Positions 41,573-52,177 of a DNA stretch of 64,000 bases are shown piece by piece (the stretch's first letter is position 1; each line of letters begins with the position of its first letter). This DNA comes from Planctomycetota bacterium (GTDB lineage: Bacteria; Planctomycetota; UBA1135), in contig JAJFFC010000020.1 of the NCBI GenBank assembly GCA_021776795.1, forward strand, positions 186,001 to 250,000, written 5' to 3'. The position numbers and the translations under genes were made by a program. Below the pieces are notes generated by a model that did no database searches, was not told where the DNA came from, and worked only from the letters and a program-made list of their open reading frames with translations.

Positions 41573-42376
41573 ATGCAAGCCTTCTCGCGCTTCGAGGCAT
41601 CGGGCACAAGCCCTTGGGCGACGTCGTCCGTGGCCTTTGCTTTATGGCAAGAAGCGCAGGCCGGCGAGGCGCTCAAAGACGAAGCAGAGACCAGGATTTG
41701 GTCGGTTCCGGGCAAGGAAGATGGTGCTTTGGCCCACCCGCCATTGTTCCTCAAGGAATATCGCATCCTGCCGCATCGGCGTTGGATGGCGAGCTGGGCA
41801 CGCAGCCGCAGCGGCCGGGAATGGCGCGGACTCGAAGCCATGCGCCAGTCCGGACTTCCGGTGGCACCACCCTGCTTCTTTGCCGAACTTCGGCGCGGTC
41901 CATGGCTGAAAAGCAGCCTCTTGGCGACGACCAGCCTTGGCGAGGTTCTGCCCTTGCCCCAATTTTTAGCGCAAGCCGGTGAGGCTTCAGGCCAGGAACA
42001 TTGTCGAGCTCTTGGGCGCCTGGTCCGCCAACTCCATGACGCCGGTTTCGGCCATTTCCGCCTGCAGGCCAAGAACATCATGGTGCGCCTCGAAGGCAGC
42101 ACGCCAGAGTCACGCTTAGCGCTGATTGACGCACCCTATTCCTGTCAATGGTCCAGCGGTGCCCTACCAGGGCGCATCCGCCGTATGGATTTGGTCGATC
42201 TATGCGGAGCCCATGCGGTCTTCACCGCGGAGCAAGCGGAAGGTCTGCTTCAAGCTTACGACGCGCCCTCGGCGGCTCTGTCGGGCTTCGCGCCGCGGAA
42301 GCGCGGCCGCTATGCGCAAAAGTTCCGGCGCATCGCCTATTATCTGCTGGCCATTTGGAGCGGACACCGCCCCTGA
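41573..42376 (+). CDS. Lipopolysaccharide kinase (Kdo/InaA)-family protein
   Basis: 267 residues with a protein-kinase-like fold: 'LFLKEYRILPHRRWMASW' (Lys of the N-lobe), 'LGRLVRQLHDAGFGHFRLQ' then 'AKNIMV' (catalytic-loop region) and 'LALIDAPYSC' (metal-binding Asp of the DFG-like strand). The usual catalytic 'H.DL' is changed to 'HFRLQ', so activity is doubtful. Family members phosphorylate Kdo or heptose in the LPS core. The following methyltransferase starts 36 bases later in the same direction. Confidence 0.75.
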   Translation: MQAFSRFEASGTSPWATSSVAFALWQEAQAGEALKDEAETRIWSVPGKEDGALAHPPLFLKEYRILPHRRWMASWARSRSGREWRGLEAMRQSGLPVAPPCFFAELRRGPWLKSSLLATTSLGEVLPLPQFLAQAGEASGQEHCRALGRLVRQLHDAGFGHFRLQAKNIMVRLEGSTPESRLALIDAPYSCQWSSGALPGRIRRMDLVDLCGAHAVFTAEQAEGLLQAYDAPSAALSGFAPRKRGRYAQKFRRIAYYLLAIWSGHRP

Positions 42377-42412
42377 ACCTCGGCCGCTGCAATCTCCTCG
42401 AATCTCGCGCGC

Positions 42413-43063
42413 ATGACTCTCCCCGAAAGACTCGCTCAATACAACGCCAGTGAAGGTGCAGAGGAGTACCTCGATGAATACACCAAGTTTCATCGCAAGC
42501 TGAGTGACAAGCGCGAGCACAAGTTGCTGGATCGTTACTTCGCGCGCATTGGCCAGATTGAAAGTGCGCTCGACTTGCCATGTGGGTGGGGTCGTTACAT
42601 GCCCTACCTCTCCGAGCATGGCGCCAAGGTTCTCGAGGCGGACTATTCCGGCAGCATGGTGCGTAAAGTGGCCGAGGTCTTCCCTAAGGCCGAGCTGCTT
42701 GGGCGCATGCGCTGCTTTGGGCACCGTATTCCGCTGCAGGATCGCGCGGTGGCTCTCGCGTTCTCGATGCGTTTGTCGCATCACCTTGCTGACCCGCAAG
42801 TGCGCCGCGAACATATTCAAGAGCTGTTCCGTGTGGCGGACCGTTGGGCGATCTTCAGTTACTTCGACACCGCGTCTTTGAAAAACAAGATCCGCGTGAT
42901 GCGCACCAAGATGGGCTTGTCCAAGAAGCACCCCAAGAACACCCTCGGCCGCCAAGAAGTCCGCACCATGGCCGCCGAAGCCGGATGGGAAATCTTGGAA
43001 GACCCGATGCTGTTTGTGATTGGCTCCGGGCACCGCTTGGTGTTGGCGCGGCGCAAGGCCTAG
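42413..43063 (+). CDS. class I SAM-dependent methyltransferase
   Basis: 216 residues. Motif I 'ALDLPCGWGRYMPYLSEHG' (about 52-70), motif II 'VLEADYSGSMV', then 'ALAFSMRLSHHLADPQVRR' and 'WAIFSYFDTASLKNKIRVM'. The sugar-like or lipid-like substrate is unknown; pairing with an LPS-kinase-like gene hints at envelope glycolipid modification (inference). It is convergent with the large surface protein gene (stops 5 bases apart). Confidence 0.82.
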   Translation: MTLPERLAQYNASEGAEEYLDEYTKFHRKLSDKREHKLLDRYFARIGQIESALDLPCGWGRYMPYLSEHGAKVLEADYSGSMVRKVAEVFPKAELLGRMRCFGHRIPLQDRAVALAFSMRLSHHLADPQVRREHIQELFRVADRWAIFSYFDTASLKNKIRVMRTKMGLSKKHPKNTLGRQEVRTMAAEAGWEILEDPMLFVIGSGHRLVLARRKA

Positions 43064-43068
43064 AGCCT

Positions 43069-45387
43069 TTAGTCTTCGCCGCCTTGCGCTTGCGCCAGGG
43101 CTTCTTCGATTCCTTGCACCGGAATCGGCACATTGACCAATTGGCCTGCCGCCTCTTCGGCGATTTCAAAGCCAAACTCCCAGGGCTTCTCGCCATCGCG
43201 AACTTCCACTACCTCGCCAGTCTTGGTATTGCGAACTCTGAGGCGAACATTGAACTTGCCACTTGCCGGCATAGGAGCAGGATAGACACCACCGCCAATG
43301 CCCTCAGGCAGGCTGGTCGTCAAATCAAGTAAGTCAGGTCCGTCTACGGCATCGAGTTCGATGGAATAACGGAAGCCGTTGGGGAGTGTGGGCAAGTCCG
43401 GTGCTTGGAACTGCACTACCGGCGCTCGCTCTAGCTCGATTTGCGATTCGCCAGCTGGAATGACAGTTTCTTGGTAGCGGAAACCGTCGGCCAGAAGCGC
43501 AACCGTAGCTGTGTCGTCGGTGCTGACAAACTCCACCTTGCCGCTAAAGCTAAAGTTGAAGCTGTCATTCAGCGGCACCTCTTTGTCGACGCGCGACCAT
43601 TGCAACATGGGCGAGTCGTCGCCAGGTCCGGTGGCTTGCGCATGGAATCGGTAAAGGGTGGCCAAAGCAATCGGGGCCAGACGCGGATCTTGCGGCCCAT
43701 CCACTGAAACCGGTACCACGTTGGCGAACTCGGCAACTTTCAGGCGCGAGCCTTGATGGAACACCGCGAGATAACCCGGGGCGGCATCGCGCAATTCGTT
43801 GACGCGGAAGGAGCCGTCTTCTGCGGGAGTGTCTTCGAACTCGCGATTCCACCAGGAGGTTTCTTCTGGTGGCTCAATGCCGGCGCGGAAGGCAACACGG
43901 AACTCTTTCGCAGCAAAGCCTTCTGGAATGGTCAGCTTGCCGGCTACGCCAAGGTCTGGGGCAAGAATGAACTCGAGGCCGGTGGCGCCGCGATCGACTG
44001 TCAGCGTTTGCGGTAGGAAACCATTGGCGGAAACCTCTAGTTCCAAAGTCGGTGCTTGGCTCACGCCCCATTTTTCAAATACGCCGGGCGTTTCCTGAAT
44101 TGTGCGCGCCCCTGGGACGTATTCCAGAGATGGCTCCGCTCCACCGCCCAGCGGGGAAACCACATTTTCTCGAATGCTGATGCTTGCCTTGAGAGGCGTG
44201 CCGTCTGGAGCGAGAACTTTGCCGGACGCGAGTGGTTCGCTGAGGCGCAGTATCTGCGTGCCAAACTCAATCGCGCCTTCTACTTGGGCAAGCGGAATGT
44301 CCACCTGCCCATAAGCAATCGGTCCATGCTCATTTTCGCCAGCGGTCAAGATTAATCGGGCAAGATCGCCATCAATTCCTGTGGGCCGAGGCATTTCCAA
44401 GTGCCCGTTCTCCGAACTTTCAAAGTTGCCGATGTAGCTTTGGCGCTCATAGCGATTGTCCTCTGATTCATGCCAGGTGTGCCACTGGGCTAGGACCGTG
44501 CGGTCATGAAGGGCTTCGCCGTGCTGATCGACAAGATCCAAACTCCAAACCGGGGTCGTGCTTTGCGCACGCAGTTCCACGCGTATCGCTTCGCCAGCCT
44601 TGGTCGGACCAGCAATGCGAGTGATCTCCCATTTTGCCCAAGGGTCCCATGGCACGCCGACCTCAAAGCGATAACCCAAGCCGACGTGGGGGAACTCTGC
44701 TACACCATTGGTGATAGTTTGGCCAATGTTGGCCATGCCCTTTTCCCGAATCGGCTTACCTTTCTTCGCGAACAAGGTCACCGGAGCAATGTGAACCTCG
44801 ACCGAGTGCAGCCACGGTGTGCCATCCAAGTCGAGAAGATGCACCGCAACGCTGCCGGTTTCCGGCAACTTCAACTGCAAATCTTCCTGCGGCCAATGAT
44901 CTGAAGCAAACTCAATCGGTTTGCTCGCCCCTTTCACAGGAAAGGGGAAGCCAACCATCATGGTGACCACCTCATTGGCGCTAGGGCCATAGCGCGTTTG
45001 GTCATGCAGCGTCACATAGCCTTGCTCATCGCTCAGACCTTCCTCGGTCGGTTGCAGGCCCCAAATTTCCTTGCGTAAGAGCACGACAGGGACTCCCGGC
45101 AATGGCTCGCCCTCAAGGCTGACGACTTGCACGCGCAGGGAAGGAAGCTCATTCTTGGCGACCTCGGCCACATTCTCTTCGGCAAGCGGAGTGGCTTCTT
45201 GTCGTTCGACGCCTTCCTCTGCGACGAGGTCGGAGGCCGGCTCGGGCGAATCCTCCGGCTGTTCTGGATTCTCTCCTTGCTCCGCTGGGGGAGAAGTCGG
45301 CGTGGGCGTGGATTCAGGTGCTTGTGTGAACAACCACAGCAAGACTGCCGCCGCGAGAACGGCAATTAGGGCAAGGGTGCGATTCAT
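43069..45387 (-). CDS. Large signal-anchored protein with carboxypeptidase-regulatory-like domains
   Basis: 772 residues: an N-terminal hydrophobic anchor (about 4-21), a Glu/Pro/Thr-rich linker (about 24-80, 'PESTPTPTSPPAEQGENPEQ'), then successive beta domains beginning 'LRVQVVSLEGEPLPGVPVVL' and later 'SGKVLAPDGTPLKASISI'. There is no enzyme motif. It probably sits in the membrane with the body in the periplasm or at the surface. Same plan as 48303-50948 and the partial gene at 1-357. It lies 39 bases downstream of pgk and is probably part of the pgk transcript. Confidence 0.75.
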   Translation of the reverse strand: MNRTLALIAVLAAAVLLWLFTQAPESTPTPTSPPAEQGENPEQPEDSPEPASDLVAEEGVERQEATPLAEENVAEVAKNELPSLRVQVVSLEGEPLPGVPVVLLRKEIWGLQPTEEGLSDEQGYVTLHDQTRYGPSANEVVTMMVGFPFPVKGASKPIEFASDHWPQEDLQLKLPETGSVAVHLLDLDGTPWLHSVEVHIAPVTLFAKKGKPIREKGMANIGQTITNGVAEFPHVGLGYRFEVGVPWDPWAKWEITRIAGPTKAGEAIRVELRAQSTTPVWSLDLVDQHGEALHDRTVLAQWHTWHESEDNRYERQSYIGNFESSENGHLEMPRPTGIDGDLARLILTAGENEHGPIAYGQVDIPLAQVEGAIEFGTQILRLSEPLASGKVLAPDGTPLKASISIRENVVSPLGGGAEPSLEYVPGARTIQETPGVFEKWGVSQAPTLELEVSANGFLPQTLTVDRGATGLEFILAPDLGVAGKLTIPEGFAAKEFRVAFRAGIEPPEETSWWNREFEDTPAEDGSFRVNELRDAAPGYLAVFHQGSRLKVAEFANVVPVSVDGPQDPRLAPIALATLYRFHAQATGPGDDSPMLQWSRVDKEVPLNDSFNFSFSGKVEFVSTDDTATVALLADGFRYQETVIPAGESQIELERAPVVQFQAPDLPTLPNGFRYSIELDAVDGPDLLDLTTSLPEGIGGGVYPAPMPASGKFNVRLRVRNTKTGEVVEVRDGEKPWEFGFEIAEEAAGQLVNVPIPVQGIEEALAQAQGGED

Positions 45388-45426
45388 AGGTCCTTGAACT
45401 GTACGCGCCGCCGCGAAAAACGCTGC

Positions 45427-46617
45427 CTAAGAATCTAGGGCTGAGATTCCAGGCAGTTCCTTGCCCTCGAGCATCTCAAGGAAGGCGCCGCCGCCGGTCG
45501 AAATGTGGGTAATCTGGTCCTCGACCTGATTCTTCTTAATCGCGGCGACACTATCGCCACCACCGACCACGGAAATGCAATCACTGTCGGCCAAGACCTT
45601 GGCAATGGCCGAGGTGCCGTGACTGAAGGCTTCCATTTCAAACACGCCCATGGGGCCATTCCACACCACGGTAGCCGCCTGGCGTAACTCGTTGGCATAG
45701 ATCTCGGTCGTTTTGGGGCCGATGTCGAGACCCATCCAGCCTTCGGGCAGAGCGCCTTCGACGATTTGAGTCTTGGCGTCAGGGGCAAAGGCATCGGCAA
45801 CCAGGTGGTCGACCGGGAGCAAGAGCTTGACGCCCTTGGTCTTGGCCTTGTCCACAATCGAGCGCGCCACGGCAAAGCGATCTTCTTCGCACAGGGAGCT
45901 GCCAATTGCTTCGCCGGCGGCAGCGAGGAAGGTGTAGGCCATGCCGCCACCAATCAACACGGTGTCGACTTTGTCGAGCAGGCTTTCCAACACCACAATC
46001 TTGTCCGAGACCTTGGCGCCGCCGACGACGGCAACCACCGGGCGCTTGGGACTGCCGAAGGCCATGTCGAATGCAGCGATTTCTTTCTCCAACAGCAGGC
46101 CAGCGACGGCAGGCTTCAAGAGAGCAGGGGTGCCTGCAGTCGAGGCATGTGCGCGGTGACAGGTACCGAAGGCGTCCTGCACGAAGACATCGGCCATGTC
46201 GGCGAAGCATTGAGCGAGGGCTGGCTCGTTCGCAGTTTCCCCTGGATGGAAACGTAAGTTCTCGAGCAGCAACACATGACCCGCTTGCAAGCCTTTCGCT
46301 GCGCCTTTGGATAGTTCACAGTCGACACTAGGTGCGGCCAGCACCTTAACTGCCGGCCCGAGCAAATCCTGAAGTCGGCGGGCTACTGGCCCCATGCGCA
46401 GGGATTCCACGATTTGGCCCTTAGGGCGGCCAAGGTGAGAGGCGCAAATCACGCTGCCGCCTGCGGCCAAGATGGCCTGGATGGTGGGCAGTGCTGCGCG
46501 GATGCGGGTGTCATCTCCAATTACGCCATCTTGGAGCGGAACATTGAAATCGACACGGACAAAGGCACGTTTTCCGGCAAAATCTACATCCTTGAGAGTC
46601 TTTTTGGCCATTCTCAT
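45427..46617 (-). CDS. pgk: phosphoglycerate kinase
   Basis: 396 residues, normal length. 'KRAFVRVDFNVPLQDG', 'ICASHLGRPKG', 'VLLLENLRFHPGE', 'PVVAVVGGAKVSDKIVVLE', 'LIGGGMAYTFL' and 'ISVVGGGDSVAAI' are the family signatures with substrate Arg/His and nucleotide-binding Gly-rich loops. It transfers phosphate from 1,3-bisphosphoglycerate to ADP in glycolysis. An ATG at 46611 is an alternative start. gap lies upstream on the same strand but is separated by two surface-protein genes. Confidence 0.96.
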   Translation of the reverse strand: MRMAKKTLKDVDFAGKRAFVRVDFNVPLQDGVIGDDTRIRAALPTIQAILAAGGSVICASHLGRPKGQIVESLRMGPVARRLQDLLGPAVKVLAAPSVDCELSKGAAKGLQAGHVLLLENLRFHPGETANEPALAQCFADMADVFVQDAFGTCHRAHASTAGTPALLKPAVAGLLLEKEIAAFDMAFGSPKRPVVAVVGGAKVSDKIVVLESLLDKVDTVLIGGGMAYTFLAAAGEAIGSSLCEEDRFAVARSIVDKAKTKGVKLLLPVDHLVADAFAPDAKTQIVEGALPEGWMGLDIGPKTTEIYANELRQAATVVWNGPMGVFEMEAFSHGTSAIAKVLADSDCISVVGGGDSVAAIKKNQVEDQITHISTGGGAFLEMLEGKELPGISALDS

Positions 46618-46632
46618 GGCGGTAGTTTATCT

Positions 46633-48276
46633 TCATTTGCTTTGGCGCAGGACAATCGGCACAAAACCGATTTCCATGCCCTTGGGTGGCTTCACGAACA
46701 AGGCTGCATCGAGGGCAACGAGCTTCCCTGAGGTGGGGGGCGCCATGTAATCGCGGTCGATGGGCCAGCTGCGGTGAATCTCCTCGACCAAAGACTGCAG
46801 CTCGGCTTTCTTGTCCTCGCTCCAGTCGTACTGACGAAAGGAGGGTTGGTCGACGAAACGATACCAGGCAAAAGTGACTTTGCTGCCGTCGCCAAGCTCC
46901 ACCGTTTGCCGCGGGCTCGCAGGACCGGGCGCGGTCCATGCCGGAGTCTCGGGCGAGGTGAAGGCGTCGCCAGGTTCCGCTAGAGCAAAACGTGCTTTGC
47001 GCAATCCAGTTGCACGCGGCACGTCCTTCTCTGCCACAGCAATCCGTTTGCCTTGTTCATGGCGGTAGTACTGGGGGAATTCACCACGCGGTGCCTGCCC
47101 ACCTTTCTTCCAGACTAATCCCCAAGTGTTGTCATCAAACACTTCGGTGTCGAAGGTGTTGGCGACGCCCTCTAGCGGTTGGCCGTCTTGAGCAAAGCCC
47201 GGTGTCCTGGTGCTGAGCTTGGCGATAAAGGCACCTTCGCCCTGGAAAACTCCGCTGGGTGCTTCACCGCCCTTGCGCCAGGCGAGAAAATCGTCGTACA
47301 AGGCTTCCCGCGAATAATAAGTCACATCTTGAATCAACACTGCACGACCCTTGCGATCCACCGGGAATTGCAAACGCGGGATTTTGGAATAGGTGGTGCC
47401 ATCTTTCGCCGTCGCGACGAGTTGCGGCACGGTATTGATTTCCATGGCACCACCGCCCATTAAGCCCGGGCGCGAATCCAATCCACGGCCATGCAGAAAT
47501 GGCTCCTCGAAGACATCGGCAATCTTGCTCCAAGTTTCTGGAATGTAGTAGGCAATCGGCCCTTTGAAATTCTCTGTGCTTAGGAAACAAGTCCACGCAA
47601 AAGAACCGGTTGGGGCTCGGCCTTCTACGCTCGGCACCGGATCGGTAAACGGCAGCGCCATATAGGTGTAGCCAAAGAACTTGCCCTCGGGATCTTCGGC
47701 GAAGGGCAAGGCGTCCGGAGGAATCAGCAAGCGATTGCTGAGCTGGGCGATGCCGAGACGGTGGTCCGGAAGTGCTTCCGTGTCATAGAAGAAAGACCAG
47801 CCGGGGGAGCCCACTTCATAGTCATAACATTGAGGCGTGGCATTCATGCTGAACTTGGGCGGGCCATAGCGGAAGCGATTGCCGCGCCAGTACCCAAGCC
47901 CACCTTCCACGGTTTGAAATACCGAATCCCATGTTGGCCCGCGCTCCTTCCATTTCCGCGCCAACGTGCCCTCGGGGGCGAGCGGCGTGTCCTTGTTGTC
48001 GCGGTTGTCGGGCAGGATCCAACCGCTAGCCAAACCAATCTGAAAGTGCGCAAGCGGCTCCTCGATCAGCGACCAAGCTGCGGAGTAAAAGCCCATGCCG
48101 TAGCCATAAGCGGCGCGATCTTGCGGTTGGCTGGCGCTATAGCCTATGTAGCCGTGAAGCCCGCGACCTTGTTGCTTCGGCTCTTTCGCACTGCTTTGCT
48201 CTTGCGCAAAGACCAAGGATGTCGGCAGCAAAAAGCTCAGAACCAGGGGAACTAGGGCCAGGGTAGGGCGAAACAT
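46633..48276 (-). CDS. Exported protein of unknown function
   Basis: 547 residues with a signal peptide (about 1-24, ending LVFAQ). No family is recognised. It is rich in aromatic residues and Gly/Pro, with 'HGYIGYSASQPQDRAAYGYG', 'GSFAWTCFLSTENFKGP' and 'ALYDDFLAWRKGGEAPSGVF', and reads like a secreted beta-sheet enzyme or binding protein. It lies between the large surface protein and pgk on one strand, with 15- and 26-base gaps. The start is the ATG at 48276. Confidence 0.72.
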   Translation of the reverse strand: MFRPTLALVPLVLSFLLPTSLVFAQEQSSAKEPKQQGRGLHGYIGYSASQPQDRAAYGYGMGFYSAAWSLIEEPLAHFQIGLASGWILPDNRDNKDTPLAPEGTLARKWKERGPTWDSVFQTVEGGLGYWRGNRFRYGPPKFSMNATPQCYDYEVGSPGWSFFYDTEALPDHRLGIAQLSNRLLIPPDALPFAEDPEGKFFGYTYMALPFTDPVPSVEGRAPTGSFAWTCFLSTENFKGPIAYYIPETWSKIADVFEEPFLHGRGLDSRPGLMGGGAMEINTVPQLVATAKDGTTYSKIPRLQFPVDRKGRAVLIQDVTYYSREALYDDFLAWRKGGEAPSGVFQGEGAFIAKLSTRTPGFAQDGQPLEGVANTFDTEVFDDNTWGLVWKKGGQAPRGEFPQYYRHEQGKRIAVAEKDVPRATGLRKARFALAEPGDAFTSPETPAWTAPGPASPRQTVELGDGSKVTFAWYRFVDQPSFRQYDWSEDKKAELQSLVEEIHRSWPIDRDYMAPPTSGKLVALDAALFVKPPKGMEIGFVPIVLRQSK

Positions 48277-48302
48277 GCCCCCATTGAAGCGTGGCGGGGG
48301 GA

Positions 48303-50948
48303 TCAGCGAATCATGCTTTCGTAAAAACCCTCGGGCACGATGATTTCAAATCGCTGGCCTTCACCACGGCCGACGACGACGACGTAGGGCGATCCATCCG
48401 GAAGCTTCAATTCATGGCTTGTGCTGGACCAGCCGCCTTCTGAACGGGTCACGAGGTCGATGCTGACTTGGTAGCTGCCTGCCGGTGGCGCTGCCGTTTC
48501 GAGGGTGCCATCGGTGGCAAATTCGCTTTCCGCGAGCTGAAAGAACCCCCCGCCGTCCACGGGTTCCAGGTCTAAGCGCAAGCTGCGGTGAGGTGGCAGA
48601 TCGGGCATGCGATCGAGATGGAAAACAGCCATCGGTGCCGACTCCATGCGCACCTCATTCAATCCTTCTTGGAGCGTGACCACGGAATCGTAATGACCTT
48701 CAGCCTGGATGCGAAGATCGACTGGTTCTTGGCCACCAAAGAGAGAGACTCGGCCCTCGGGACTGCTCAGGGTGCGCCAGGAATATCCGCCATTCGTCTC
48801 CGTGATTTGCAAAAAACGAGCCTCCGGCATGACTTCGCCCTCGGGGTCCAGGGCCACGACTTCAAAGGCACGAACAAAGCCTTCCAAATCAATGTCCTGC
48901 AATCGCGGATCTGGATTCATGCCTTCACGCCAGGGGCGGACACCCTCCACAACGTGGACGATTTGGCCCGGATAACCACTGCCGAGGGCAATTTTCAGCG
49001 TCCCCTCTACATCATCAGGCAAACCGGCGTAGCGGAATGCGCCCTGGGCATCGACGGACTCCATCTCCCAGAAATCCCAATCCGGGTGATTTTCATGCGG
49101 GAAATGGAAGGCGGTGGTGACCGTCAGGTCGGGTAATGAGCGCGGGCGGCGTAGCGTGCCGACGAGAATGCCACCGGCGTCGAGTACGAGGTCGTGTTGA
49201 TCACTGCCACGGGTTACTGGGATGGTGGCTTCTTCTCCGGATGGCCCGCGAGCTTGCACCTCCAGTTCCCCATGGCTTGCGGCATTTTCCCCGTAGAGCC
49301 AGAAGCGGCCTTCTTCATCGGTGCTGGTCGAACTCATGCGCCGGGCGCTCTTGATATGTCGCACTCCATCCACCATCTCCGGCGGCGGCGTTCCCTCGAG
49401 CGTCACAGTCACGCCGAAAAGACGCGTTCCATCGGGGCGGCGTACCCAACCACCTGCAGTAAGCGGAAGGTCGCGTAACTGGATCACGATCTCATCTGTG
49501 AAACTGCTGGAGAAATCGCGTCCCAGGTCGACAGTGGCTTGCCATCGCGCGCGCGGTTTGTCCTGGTCATAGGCGAGGCGCAAGCTGCGCCCAATTAGCT
49601 CCTGCGTTTCCGTAGCCATTGGGCCTTGCGACAAGGTCCAGCGGAAGCGTCCTTCGCGATCGGTGGTGATTCGGGGTGTTTCCGGCAATCGATTGGTATG
49701 GCGGAGATCGCTTTTGAATGCGGTACGGAACTCGGTCTCGGGCATCGGCCTGCCTAAGGGGTCGAGAACTAGAAATGTCAAGGTGGGGCGGTCAGCAGAA
49801 GCGCGGAAGGTCACTGTGCGAGATTCGCCGGCTGCGAGTGCGGGAATCTGTAATTCTTGCCGTCGCTGACCCCAGTTATCCTGCCAGGCAAAATCACAGA
49901 AAAGCAAGAGATCTTCACCTACTGGTAGGCCAGCTAGCTCTACTTGGCCGTCTGCCGTCGTGGCGCCATGCATGCCAAGACGCCATGCGCTGACCGAATG
50001 ATGGTGTTCCCGTTGTGCCACGGTGGTCACGATGACTTCAAGTGGACGGAGAGCGGGTTTGCCATCTTCTTCCTGGAGCTCAATGCGCAGATTGGCGGCG
50101 TCTTCCATGCGCAGCGTGACTTCCATTGGCAGCTGTGCACGGGGCATGGCTTTGGTTCCGGCTTCGCCAAGTTGGGGAGCGACAGCAAAACGCCACCGAT
50201 CCACGCCTCGACGGCTCAGGCCAGGGTCCTGTACCTGATGAAATTGGGCCAACCCTTCGGCATTGGTGACGACGCTGAGTTGGCGTTGAAAGCTTTGATA
50301 AACCTCGCGGTAGAGACCAACTTCGACTCCCGCGACAGGTTGATTCTGTGCGTCGAGGACTCGCACCACCGTATTTTGCGAAGCCGCAATGCGGACAGTG
50401 AATAAGGTGATGGCGGAATCGCCCTCTAGCCTTTGTACGGCGAAACCAGTCTCACTGCGCGCAATGATGGTGCGCCCGCGCCAGGAGGAGGGGACTTCGA
50501 GTCGGCCGACCTCGTCAGTGCGCCATGCCTCTGCCTCGTCTAGCCAGTAGTCGGAAAAATCTTCGTCCTCGTCGGCGATATCGGGATCACCGGCGCGGAC
50601 GTTTCGCCTTTCGGGAATGAGTTGAATGACCGCAGCAGGGACGGCGTCCTCGCTTCCTGCGGCAACCACTTTGAGAGTCAGGTCGCCGGCATCGGTCGCG
50701 TGGGGAGCACCCCAGCGAAAATGGTCATCCCAGGCAGTGCCGTGAGCCGAACTCGGGTCACGCTGAACCTGATTGGCTTCACCTTGGTTCTCTCGAATGC
50801 TCCCATTGGCACTTGCCGCCTCCGTTTCTCCGGAAGACTGGCTTTCCGCTGTGCTTGGGTCCTTTTGGTCTTGCGGGGATTCGACCAGGAAAAAGAAGGC
50901 CAGAAGGCCAAGAAGCAGAACTAGGGCGACGGGAAGGAGGGCGCGCAT
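48303..50948 (-). CDS. Very large signal-anchored protein with repeated carboxypeptidase-regulatory-like domains
   Basis: About 881 residues from the ATG at 50948: a hydrophobic anchor (about 3-22), a Ser/Glu-rich linker (about 25-60), then at least four to five beta domains of the carboxypeptidase-regulatory/Cna-B type, with 'VRVLDAQNQPVAGVEVGLYR', 'LVLDPLGRPMPETEFRTAF' and 'ALDPEGEVMPEARFLQ'. The repeats are not identical but share 'G.PV.GV/PE..'-type openings. Probably an envelope scaffold. It is related in plan to 43069-45387 and 1-357. Confidence 0.78.
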   Translation of the reverse strand: MRALLPVALVLLLGLLAFFFLVESPQDQKDPSTAESQSSGETEAASANGSIRENQGEANQVQRDPSSAHGTAWDDHFRWGAPHATDAGDLTLKVVAAGSEDAVPAAVIQLIPERRNVRAGDPDIADEDEDFSDYWLDEAEAWRTDEVGRLEVPSSWRGRTIIARSETGFAVQRLEGDSAITLFTVRIAASQNTVVRVLDAQNQPVAGVEVGLYREVYQSFQRQLSVVTNAEGLAQFHQVQDPGLSRRGVDRWRFAVAPQLGEAGTKAMPRAQLPMEVTLRMEDAANLRIELQEEDGKPALRPLEVIVTTVAQREHHHSVSAWRLGMHGATTADGQVELAGLPVGEDLLLFCDFAWQDNWGQRRQELQIPALAAGESRTVTFRASADRPTLTFLVLDPLGRPMPETEFRTAFKSDLRHTNRLPETPRITTDREGRFRWTLSQGPMATETQELIGRSLRLAYDQDKPRARWQATVDLGRDFSSSFTDEIVIQLRDLPLTAGGWVRRPDGTRLFGVTVTLEGTPPPEMVDGVRHIKSARRMSSTSTDEEGRFWLYGENAASHGELEVQARGPSGEEATIPVTRGSDQHDLVLDAGGILVGTLRRPRSLPDLTVTTAFHFPHENHPDWDFWEMESVDAQGAFRYAGLPDDVEGTLKIALGSGYPGQIVHVVEGVRPWREGMNPDPRLQDIDLEGFVRAFEVVALDPEGEVMPEARFLQITETNGGYSWRTLSSPEGRVSLFGGQEPVDLRIQAEGHYDSVVTLQEGLNEVRMESAPMAVFHLDRMPDLPPHRSLRLDLEPVDGGGFFQLAESEFATDGTLETAAPPAGSYQVSIDLVTRSEGGWSSTSHELKLPDGSPYVVVVGRGEGQRFEIIVPEGFYESMIR

Positions 50949-51007
50949 ATTTGGAACAGGAATCGCAAAGAGTATAGGGGTTTGTTTTGCGGTACCTGGG
51001 TAGGGGA

Positions 51008-51043
51008 AACGCAAAGACGGCCAGGAGCAAGCTCCGGGCCGTC
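51008..51043 (-). terminator. Intrinsic terminator after gap
   Basis: On the minus strand a GC-rich stem of about 12 bp (51043-51016, one mismatch, TT loop) is followed by TTTGCGTTT. It lies 35 bases after the gap stop and 60 bases before the next gene. Confidence 0.85.
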
Positions 51044-51077
51044 GGATGGCGCGATTGGCGCCGCGTGGTTGCCGCGA

Positions 51078-52100
<1,023 letters not shown>

Positions 52101-52177
52101 TCAGAGTTGTGGAGGGGGATCCTGCTTTCTCCCCATAGGGGGTGGCGAGGACCACGAGAATCGCGCATTCTAGGGGC

